Origin: Spartobacteria bacterium
Lineage (GTDB): Bacteria > Verrucomicrobiota > Verrucomicrobiia > Chthoniobacterales > Chthoniobacteraceae
DNA: 6,507 bases
Assembly: GCA_025350985.1 (NCBI GenBank)
Contig: JANXWU010000510.1
Span: forward strand, 1-6,507
Direction of reading: 5' to 3'
A program made the translations under genes and the position numbers. Positions within the stretch are counted from its first letter, which is position 1, and each line of letters opens with the position of its first letter. This document shows, piece by piece, positions 1 through 4,969 of the stretch. The notes under the pieces were generated by a model. The model was not told the DNA's origin and made no database searches. It was given only the letters and a program-made list of their open reading frames with translations.

Positions 1-96
1 GATAAAACGCGACCGTTTTTGCCACCAAAGACAATGCCAAATCAGACCCAGACGGCGTGGAAAGCCCGTGTCCCAACTTCGTTCTAGCGAGCTGGT
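1..96. other. Left-edge stretch without a recognisable gene
   Basis: This stretch lies downstream of the zinc-ribbon gene's stop. Plus-strand frame 1 is open from the window edge to a TAG at 85-87, and frame 2 is open to a TAA at 98-100. Either could be the 3' tail of an upstream gene, but with fewer than 33 codons and no recognisable motif neither can be supported. I see no clear terminator hairpin with a T-tract. Confidence 0.3.
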
Positions 97-801
97 CTAA
101 ACCTCCAAATAAAGAATTCGTCCGCACTGTTCGCAGCCGACGATTTCTTTCCGCCCCTTCACGCGCACCGCGGTTTGCGTCGTTACTTTCATGTGGCAGC
201 CCATGCAGACTTCGTGCTCGATGGGCACGACCGCGGCGTCGCCTTTGCTGGCGAATAACCGCTCGTAGCGCTCCACCACCTCTTCGTCGATTTGCGCCGC
301 CAGCGTCGCGCGCTCGGCCGTGAGCCGCTGCAACTCGGCTTCAATCGCCTGGATCTTCGCCTTCAAGTCGCCCAACTGCTCCGCGACCTGCGTTTTCTGT
401 CCCGCCAAATGCTTCTCGTGTTCCGCAATCTGCGGTTTCAGTTTTTCCGTCTCGTCCATCAATTCCAGCTCCTTGTCCTCGATCCCCTGCACCTCCGCCT
501 CGTAGCGTTTCACCTCGTTCCCGAGCGCGGCAAATTCCTCGTTCTTGCGCGTTTGAAATTGCTGCGTCTTGAGTTTGGCGATCGAGTCCCGGCGCACATG
601 CGCGTCGAGTTCGAGACTCTTGCGCGCCACTTCGATCTCGCGCCCCTTATGCTTGATCGCCTCCACGGCGGCGTGCGCGGACGCCAGCCTTTCCTCGAAT
701 TCCTTCTTCTCCACCGGCGCCATTTTCAACTCGCGCTCGATGGTGCGGATTTTCTGGTCGCGGTTTTGGAGGACGAGGAGTTGTTCGAGCACTGGTTGCA
801 T
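97..801 (-). CDS. C4-type zinc-ribbon coiled-coil protein (COG1579 / zf-RING_7 family)
   Basis: This is a 234-residue protein. Residues 1-180 are almost entirely charged heptad-rich helix, expected to form a long antiparallel coiled coil, and include the family-typical segment TRKNEEFAALGNEV (84-97). A C-terminal zinc ribbon follows, with Cys199-x2-Cys202 and Cys223-x2-Cys226 and the ending CGRILYLEV. This order and length match the COG1579 family, which includes chlamydial CT398/CdsZ. CT398 has been reported to bind the sigma-54 factor; elsewhere the role is unclear, and nucleic-acid or protein binding is usually assumed. It is probably cytoplasmic, as there is no signal peptide. I chose the ATG at 801 because the family sequence begins there (MQPVLEQLLVLQ). 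An in-frame ATG at 834 would add 11 residues that look unconserved. Neither start has a good Shine-Dalgarno. The gene runs in the same direction as nagZ but is separated from it by a 204-base gap that holds a repeat element, so co-transcription is uncertain. Confidence 0.88.
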   Translation of the reverse strand: MQPVLEQLLVLQNRDQKIRTIERELKMAPVEKKEFEERLASAHAAVEAIKHKGREIEVARKSLELDAHVRRDSIAKLKTQQFQTRKNEEFAALGNEVKRYEAEVQGIEDKELELMDETEKLKPQIAEHEKHLAGQKTQVAEQLGDLKAKIQAIEAELQRLTAERATLAAQIDEEVVERYERLFASKGDAAVVPIEHEVCMGCHMKVTTQTAVRVKGRKEIVGCEQCGRILYLEV

Positions 802-860
802 GTTTTTTGAAATTAACGCGGAGTCGCGGCGCATTGCCAGCGTGGAAAATCCAACACGAT

Positions 861-1002
861 GTCATTCTGAGCGCAGCGAAGAATCGCAATTTTCGGTTTG
901 GCTTCTGACGCAAGTTCACACCATCAGCTAGAATTCAAGGTGCGGAGTTCCAAATCCGAAGTGAGCGATTCTTCGCTTCGCAGAGCCTCCGCTTAGAATG
1001 AC
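861..1002. repeat. Dispersed inverted-repeat element, copy A
   Basis: The left arm starts GTCATTCTGAGCG (861-873) and runs through GCGAAGAATCGC (876-887). The right arm runs from GCGATTCTTCGC (965-976) to CTTAGAATGAC at 1002. The two ends are reverse complements apart from one mismatch in the outer block and extra bases in the right arm, so the element can form a long imperfect hairpin about 142 bases across. The middle (888-964) is unrelated to copies B and C. It fills most of the gap between the 3' end of nagZ and the 5' end of the zinc-ribbon gene. The arm ends match those of copies B and C, which marks all three as one repeat family. I see no coding capacity of its own. Confidence 0.8.
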
Positions 1003-1005
1003 GGG

Positions 1006-2100
1006 TCAGTAGGTTTCCACGGGCGAGCGCTTGCCATCCTCCGCGCTGCGTTTGGCGGCGAGTTCCTCGCCCAGCGTATCGACGCGCAACTGCCACACCT
1101 CCGCGTCGCGGCAGCGGAATTCCTCTTCCGAAAAGACGTCAGGAGTCGCGAGGTTTTTCTTGAAGTGCTCCACACTTTCCAGCGCGCGATCAAGCCGGCG
1201 CGCGGGCATTATTTCGAGAAACTTCGCCGCGTCCGCGACCACGCCGACGCGATGGCAGATCATCGCCAGGTCGTTTCCGGCCTCGATGGCGAGCCGCATC
1301 ATTTCTTCGAGACCATAGTGATTCAAAATCGCGCCCATGTCGAGGTCGTCGGTCATCACCAAGCCGCGGAAGCCGAGCGCGTCGCGCAGCAATTTCGTGA
1401 CGACGAAATGCGAGAGCGAACTCGGCGTGCCCGACGCGTCGAGCGCCGGATAAAACGCGTGGCCGATCATCATGCTGTCCACTTTGCCGGCGAAATATTT
1501 GAACACCGCCAGCTCGTTCGCGGTGAGATCGTCGCGCGTGAGATTGATCGTCGGCAGCTCGTGGTGCGCGTCGAGCGGTGCACGAGAGTAGCCGGGGAAA
1601 TGTTTGCCACAGCTCGCGATTTTTTCCGCGCGCAAACCGTCGTTGAACGCGCCCGCGTTGCGGATCACCTGCTCGACGTTCTTTCCGTAGCAGCGGCCTT
1701 TGAGCGAGTTGTCGGCGTTGTCGTCGAACGAAATGTCGAGCACCGGGCAGAGGTCGAGATTGAATCCGAAAAGCCGGAGCAGACGCCCGGTAATCCGCCC
1801 ATGCCGCTGGATCAACTCCACGTCACCGTGGTCGCGGAGTTGCACGGCGTTCGGCGGTTCGTTGCCGATTTCGCGCAGGCGCGACACGCGTCCGCCTTCC
1901 TGATCGATCGTGATGATCGGCTCGGTGCGGCTGAGGTCGCGCAGATCGTCGATGAGTTTCCGGAGTTGAGGCGGCGATTTGATATTTCGTCCGAACAAAA
2001 TGAAACCGCCGGGCTGGATTTTTCGAAAAACTTTGGCCGATTCCGAATCGAGTTCCGGGCCGGGAACGCCGGTGAGAAGGAGCTGGCCGATGGGCGACAT
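1006..2100 (-). CDS. nagZ: Beta-N-acetylglucosaminidase NagZ, glycoside hydrolase family 3
   Basis: A 364-residue single-domain GH3 enzyme. NagZ removes the non-reducing GlcNAc from GlcNAc-anhydroMurNAc (-peptides) or GlcNAc-MurNAc during cell-wall recycling. Visible motifs, in order, are GGFILFGRN (31-39), IDQEGGRVSRL (65-75), KHFPG (166-170), the mobile-loop Asp-x-His at D177-A-H179 followed by HELP, MIGHAFYPALD (211-221), and GLVMTDDLDMGAI (246-258), where D251 is the expected nucleophile. H179 is the expected general acid/base in NagZ-type GH3 enzymes. The usual HGDT after KHFPG is replaced by YSRA. The length is near that of Gram-negative NagZ (about 340), and there is no signal peptide, so it should be cytoplasmic. 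The last 40 or so residues are a charged tail. The start at 2100 gives the normal N-terminus (GQLLLTGVPGPELD), with only a weak AGGTTC upstream. It is divergent from namZ across a repeat-filled gap. Confidence 0.93.
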   Translation of the reverse strand: MSPIGQLLLTGVPGPELDSESAKVFRKIQPGGFILFGRNIKSPPQLRKLIDDLRDLSRTEPIITIDQEGGRVSRLREIGNEPPNAVQLRDHGDVELIQRHGRITGRLLRLFGFNLDLCPVLDISFDDNADNSLKGRCYGKNVEQVIRNAGAFNDGLRAEKIASCGKHFPGYSRAPLDAHHELPTINLTRDDLTANELAVFKYFAGKVDSMMIGHAFYPALDASGTPSSLSHFVVTKLLRDALGFRGLVMTDDLDMGAILNHYGLEEMMRLAIEAGNDLAMICHRVGVVADAAKFLEIMPARRLDRALESVEHFKKNLATPDVFSEEEFRCRDAEVWQLRVDTLGEELAAKRSAEDGKRSPVETY

Positions 2101-2175
2101 GCGGCGAACCTAGTCTCGACCGCCGTGCGAAATCAACGTCTGGAAAGCGCCGATGACGGCACATCCAAAACGCAT

Positions 2176-2310
2176 GTCATTCTGAGCGGAGCTTGGCGGA
2201 GTCGAAGAATCTCTTGAACCATTTTCAACGAGCCGCTTCAAGGGAAGGGCATGAGATTCTTCGACTGCGTTCCGTTCGCTGGTGGCGAACTCCACTGCGC
2301 TCAGAATGAC
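2176..2310. repeat. Dispersed inverted-repeat element, copy B
   Basis: This 135-base imperfect palindrome starts GTCATTCTGAGCGGAG and ends CTGCGCTCAGAATGAC. The outer arms pair (GTCATTCTGAGCG with CGCTCAGAATGAC), and inner arms GTCGAAGAATCTC and GAGATTCTTCGAC also pair. The right arm carries a nested perfect hairpin, GTTCGC-TGGTG-GCGAAC, at 2274-2290. The last 62 bases (2249-2310) are identical to those of copy C, while the left half differs from C at several positions. It lies between the divergent starts of nagZ and namZ. Confidence 0.88.
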
Positions 2311-2320
2311 AGGCGGTTTT

Positions 2321-2457
2321 GTCATTCTGAGCGGAGGCTTGGCGGAGCCGAAGAATCTCTTGAACCCATTTTCGACGTGCCGCTTCAAGGGAGGTGCATG
2401 AGATTCTTCGACTGCGTTCCGTTCGCTGGTGGCGAACTCCACTGCGCTCAGAATGAC
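2321..2457. repeat. Dispersed inverted-repeat element, copy C (tandem with B)
   Basis: This 137-base copy of the same element is separated from copy B by 10 bases (AGGCGGTTTT); a similar CGGCGTTTTTT follows copy C, so the repeating unit probably includes that tail. The right arm (2396-2457) is base-for-base identical to that of copy B, including the nested GTTCGC/GCGAAC hairpin at 2421-2437. The left arm differs by two single-base insertions and a few substitutions. Open frames that run through both copies encode the same short peptide twice and are by-products of the repeat, not genes. Confidence 0.88.
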
Positions 2458-2547
2458 CGGCGTTTTTTCAAAACGAGCCACTGCCAAAGTGCTCCCCGGT
2501 TTGACCAGCCACGAGGCAAACCGTAACCTGCGCACTCCGCTTTCCCG

Positions 2548-3735
2548 ATGAAAAAATCGTTTCTCATTTTCCTCGCGGTGCTGGTGCCCGTCGTCTTCGC
2601 GCACGCGGAAGTGGAGCTTGGCATCGACGTTTTGGCGTCGCACAACTTCGACCTTTTGCAGGGCAAGCGCATCGGTCTGGTGACCAATCAAACCGGCGTG
2701 AACCGTCGCGGCACCAAGACGCGAGCGCTTTTAAAAAATGCACCGGGTGTAAAGCTCGTCGCGCTTTTTACACCCGAACACGGACTCGATGGCACCGAGC
2801 TCGCAGGCAAGTACGTCGCGACGCGCAAAGACAAGTTGACCGGCCTCACCGCCTGGTCGCTCTACGGGCCGACGCGCAAGCCGACGCCGCAAATGCTGGC
2901 CGGACTCGACGCGCTTGTTTTCGACATGCAGGACATCGGGAGCCGCAGCTACACCTACGTCAGCACGATGGTGAAATGCATGGAGGCGGCGAGCGAGCGG
3001 GGCTTGGAGTTCATCGTGCTCGACCGGCCCAATCCGCTCGGTGGCGCGCGCGTGGAGGGGCCGCCCATCGAGGCGCAGTGGATTTCTTTCGTGGGGCAGT
3101 TGCCCGTGCCCTACGTGCATGGAATGACCGTCGGCGAGATCGCGCGGATGGCGAATGGCTTGGGCTGGACCCCGCGTTGCAATTTGAAAGTCGTGTCGAT
3201 GCAAGGCTGGAAACGCGACATGATCTGGATGGATACCGGCCTGCGCTGGGTCGCCACTTCGCCGAACATCCCGCGGTCGTCCTCGCCGTTTTATTACGTC
3301 GCGACCGGGACCGTCGGCGAGTTGCCGGACTTGGAAACCGGCGTGGGCGGGCCGGAGCCGTTTGAAGTCATCGGCGCGAAATGGCTGGACGCGAAAAGTT
3401 TCACCGCACAGCTCAAGGCGCAGCATTTTCCAGGAGTCGGATTTTCGGAGTTCGCCAAGAGCGGGTTTCAAGGCACGCGACTGCTGATCGACCCGCACAC
3501 GTCGTCGAACCTGAGTGCGCTGAGCGCGTATATTTTGGCGGGCGTGAATCAGCCGGCGCGACCAAGTCTCTTCGCGCGTTCGGCGGGCAAGCTGGAGATG
3601 TTTTACAAATGCTACGGCAGTCAGACGATTCGCTCGCAATTGGAACGCCGCGCGTCGGTGCAACAAATCGTGGCCGGATGGCAGCCGAGCGTGTCGCGTT
3701 TCGAGCGCGAGCGGCAGGCGTATCTGCTGTATTGA
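2548..3735 (+). CDS. namZ: Exported NamZ-like exo-beta-N-acetylmuramidase (DUF1343, GH171)
   Basis: A 395-residue protein of the DUF1343 family. Its founding member, B. subtilis NamZ (YbbC), releases non-reducing MurNAc from peptide-free peptidoglycan fragments. Residues 1-20 are a signal peptide with basic KK, a hydrophobic core and a likely cut after AHA, so it should act in the periplasm or outside. Family motifs include GIDVLASHNFDLLQGKRIGLVTNQTG (starting 25, given here in outline only by its ends GIDVL and TNQTG at 46-50), FTPEHGLDG (74-82), DALVFDMQDIGSRSYTY (121-137), VLDRPNPLGG (157-166), SPNIP (238-242), PEPFEVIGAKW (269-279) and the terminal FERERQAYLLY (385-395). E77 of PEHG is a conserved acidic candidate for catalysis. 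The stretch before PEPFE (VGELPDLETGVGG, 256-268) differs from the EGTNVSxGRGT pattern I remember for this position, so this is a divergent subgroup. There is no clear Shine-Dalgarno. It is divergent from nagZ, which fits a shared murein-recycling role. The exact substrate is inferred. Confidence 0.88.
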   Translation: MKKSFLIFLAVLVPVVFAHAEVELGIDVLASHNFDLLQGKRIGLVTNQTGVNRRGTKTRALLKNAPGVKLVALFTPEHGLDGTELAGKYVATRKDKLTGLTAWSLYGPTRKPTPQMLAGLDALVFDMQDIGSRSYTYVSTMVKCMEAASERGLEFIVLDRPNPLGGARVEGPPIEAQWISFVGQLPVPYVHGMTVGEIARMANGLGWTPRCNLKVVSMQGWKRDMIWMDTGLRWVATSPNIPRSSSPFYYVATGTVGELPDLETGVGGPEPFEVIGAKWLDAKSFTAQLKAQHFPGVGFSEFAKSGFQGTRLLIDPHTSSNLSALSAYILAGVNQPARPSLFARSAGKLEMFYKCYGSQTIRSQLERRASVQQIVAGWQPSVSRFERERQAYLLY

Positions 3736-3741
3736 ATGGAG

Positions 3742-3765
3742 GGCACCGCGCTGTCGGCACCGCGG
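3742..3765. repeat. Short GC-rich direct repeat and small hairpin after namZ
   Basis: GGCACCGCG occurs at 3742-3750 and again at 3756-3764. CCGCG (3746-3750) can also pair with CGCGG (3761-3765) across a 10-base loop. There is no following T-tract, so this is not a convincing intrinsic terminator for namZ. It may be part of another dispersed intergenic sequence, but there is no second copy in the window. Confidence 0.3.
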
Positions 3766-3832
3766 GGTCAAGTGGACTGCGCCACGGGAGCGACTTCCCT
3801 CTCATCGCAAACCGTTCACACGACTTGTGGGC

Positions 3833-3892
3833 GTCCACAGATTTACACAGATTTCCTGAGCCCATCTGTGTAAATCTGTGAAATCTGTGGAC
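3833..3892. repeat. Hairpin repeat upstream of nadD (CACAGATTTACACAGAT type)
   Basis: CACAGATTTACACAGAT (3836-3852) pairs perfectly over 17 bases with ATCTGTGTAAATCTGTG (3864-3880), leaving an 11-base loop. An extra AAATCTGTGGAC follows at 3881-3892, which can pair instead with GTCCACAGATTT at 3833-3844. The right arm thus carries one additional AAATCTGTG unit, giving two mutually exclusive folds. It is AT-rich compared with its surroundings. No T-tract follows, so a terminator is unlikely. It ends 12 bases before the nadD ATG, close enough to influence transcription or translation of nadD. Confidence 0.82.
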
Positions 3893-3904
3893 AGTTCCTC
3901 TTCC

Positions 3905-4486
3905 ATGAAGCTCGGCTTTTACGGCGGCACTTTCGACCCGGTTCACCACGGGCACCTCATCCTCGCGCGCGAGGCGATCGAGCAGCTTGGGCTGGCACGC
4001 GTCATTTTCATTCCAGCCGTGCAGTCGCCCCACAAGCCCGCAACCATGCCGATTCCGCCGGAGCTGCGTCTGGAAATGTTGCGCGCCGCCCTCGCCGGCG
4101 AGCCTCGGTTTGAAGTGGACGCGCTGGAACTGCAACGTCCGCCGCCATCGTTCACTTTCGACACGATGACGGCGATGCGCGCGCGCTATCCCCGCGCGGA
4201 ACTTTTCTACCTCATCGGCGAGGACAACGTCCGCGAGCTGCACACATGGCGGCGCATCGATGAACTCAAGGCGCTGGTGAAGTTCGTCGTCTTGAATCGC
4301 CGTGACGGCGCGCCGGCGCACCCCTTCCCCACGCTGGCGCGCCGCATCGACATTTCGGCCACCGACATTCGCGAACGGGTGGCGCGCGGCGAGTCCATCC
4401 GCTATCTTCTGCCCGAAGCCGTGCGCGTGCTCATCGAAAAACATCAGCTTTACCGGGAGACCAAACCATTACCTCAAAAAAACTAG
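3905..4486 (+). CDS. nadD: Nicotinate-nucleotide adenylyltransferase
   Basis: NadD joins nicotinate mononucleotide and ATP to form nicotinate adenine dinucleotide and pyrophosphate, the penultimate step of NAD synthesis, in the cytoplasm. The 193-residue protein has the full set of family motifs: the nucleotide-binding GGTFDPVHHGHL (7-18), SPHKP (41-45), PSFTFDT (81-87), FYLIGEDN (101-108), TWRRIDEL (114-121) and the C-terminal ISATDIRERVARGESIRYLLP (starting 150), which is the (T/S)xxR signature of this transferase group. The length is normal. I chose the ATG at 3905 because the family starts with the MKLGFYGG strand. An in-frame GTG at 3878 would translate part of the hairpin repeat. There is no clear Shine-Dalgarno. 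The last 19 bases overlap rsfS, and the stop codon TAG directly follows the heptamer A AAA AAC. This gene pair is common in bacteria. Confidence 0.95.
   Translation: MKLGFYGGTFDPVHHGHLILAREAIEQLGLARVIFIPAVQSPHKPATMPIPPELRLEMLRAALAGEPRFEVDALELQRPPPSFTFDTMTAMRARYPRAELFYLIGEDNVRELHTWRRIDELKALVKFVVLNRRDGAPAHPFPTLARRIDISATDIRERVARGESIRYLLPEAVRVLIEKHQLYRETKPLPQKN
4455..4470 (+). promoter_or_regulatory. Shine-Dalgarno GGGAG and rare ATT start codon of rsfS
   Basis: GGGAG at 4455-4459 is the only good Shine-Dalgarno core near the rsfS N-terminus. It lies 8 bases before ATT at 4468-4470, an ideal spacing. Reading the rsfS frame from 4399 to 4576 I find no ATG, GTG or TTG. The first GTG, at 4579, lies inside the conserved core. 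The site sits within the end of nadD, so the two genes are probably translationally coupled. ATT initiation is rare; the best known case is infC (IF3). Confidence 0.6.
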
Positions 4487-4905
4487 CCCGCCTCTGCGCC
4501 GAACATGCGGGCGGCAAAAAAGCCGAAGACGTAACCATTCTGGACCTGTCGAAAGTTTCCACGTTCACGGATTTTTTCGTGATTTGCTCCGGCACGTCCG
4601 AGCCGCAACTCAAGGCCATCTCCGGTGAGATCCACCAGCAGATCAAAAAAGAGCACGGCGTCAGTCCACATGCGGTGGACGGCTTCCCTGCCAGCCAGTG
4701 GATCGTGATGGATTACGGCGACGTGGTTGTGCATATTTTTCACGCGTTGAAGCGCGACTTTTATGGGCTGGAAGAACTCTGGAGCGACGCGCCGCGACTC
4801 GCGTTGACGGAGAAATCCAGCGCCGTAAAACCGGACAAGCCCAACCCGAAACCTCGGGTCAAGCCGCGCGCGAAAAAGGTCAAAGCGGCACCTCGCGACG
4901 AATGA
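4468..4905 (+). CDS. rsfS: Ribosomal silencing factor RsfS (probable ATT start)
   Basis: RsfS binds large-subunit protein uL14 and blocks joining of the 30S and 50S subunits, lowering translation in starvation or stationary phase. From the ATT start the product has 145 residues: an N-terminal helix (KKLARLCAEHA, 4-14), KKAEDVTILDLS (17-28), FTDFFVICSGTSEPQLKAI (33-51), WIVMDYGDVVVHIFHALKRDFYGLEELW (78-105, quoted by its parts WIVMDYGDVVVHIF and RDFYGLEELW). These are the hallmarks of the family in normal order. A GTG at 4579 is the first conventional start, but it would remove the conserved KKAEDV and FTDFF blocks, so it is rejected. After residue 110 comes an unusual tail of about 35 residues, rich in Lys, Pro, Arg and Ala (KPDKPNPKPRVKPRAKKVK), making it longer than typical RsfS (about 105-130). 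It overlaps nadD by 19 bases. Confidence 0.9.
   Translation: MTSKKLARLCAEHAGGKKAEDVTILDLSKVSTFTDFFVICSGTSEPQLKAISGEIHQQIKKEHGVSPHAVDGFPASQWIVMDYGDVVVHIFHALKRDFYGLEELWSDAPRLALTEKSSAVKPDKPNPKPRVKPRAKKVKAAPRDE
4477..4512 (+). promoter_or_regulatory. Possible -1 frameshift site at the nadD stop (A AAA AAC plus stem)
   Basis: In the nadD frame the sequence reads A AAA AAC (4477-4483) followed at once by TAG. This heptamer has the classical X XXY YYZ form. A -1 slip leads into CTA GCC, which is exactly the rsfS frame. A perfect 6-base GC stem, GCCCGC (4486-4491) with GCGGGC (4507-4512), follows after only 2 bases, which is shorter than the usual 5-9 base spacer. The GGGAG upstream is 17 bases from the heptamer, further than in dnaX. 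This may be a chance result of a Lys-Asn-stop ending. Confidence 0.3.
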
Positions 4906-4969
4906 GTGATTCGCCTGCTTGACTCTTGACAATATCCCAGCCCTCGCCCCACCCTCTGCAATTCCGGCC

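Noticed and set aside
1..96. A structured RNA gene or coding tail at the left edge
   Set aside because: Two plus-strand frames are open but very short, and I could not match the stretch to any RNA family on either strand.
1165..2217. A 350-codon plus-strand open frame opposite nagZ
   Set aside because: Long antisense frames are common in GC-rich genes. The product is dominated by Arg, Val and His without motifs, while the minus strand encodes a complete GH3 enzyme.
2251..2526. A plus-strand open frame in the same gap
   Set aside because: It also encodes the same repeat-derived peptide twice and has no protein-like character or start signal.
2110..2691. A 193-codon minus-strand open frame through the nagZ-namZ gap
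   Set aside because: It reads through both repeat copies (the same peptide appears twice) and into the start of namZ on the opposite strand; it is a by-product of the repeats.
2731..3771. A 346-codon minus-strand open frame opposite namZ
   Set aside because: Arg/His/Ala-rich antisense shadow of a gene with clear DUF1343 motifs.
3833..3892. DnaA-box cluster or origin suggested by CCACAG and TGTGGA
   Set aside because: The best matches (ATTTACACA in both arms) differ from TTATNCACA at two positions. There is no dnaA or dnaN nearby and no AT-rich unwinding region.
3413..4444. A 343-codon minus-strand open frame spanning the namZ end and nadD
   Set aside because: It crosses two real genes and a hairpin repeat, and has no recognisable motif.
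4579..4905. rsfS starting at the GTG at 4579
   Set aside because: This would delete the conserved KKAEDV and FTDFF segments and leave about two-fifths of the fold's core missing; there is no Shine-Dalgarno before it.
4919..4954. TTGACT and TTGACA as -35 boxes for the lipoprotein gene
   Set aside because: No TATAAT-like -10 lies about 17 bases downstream of either; the region there is GC-rich.
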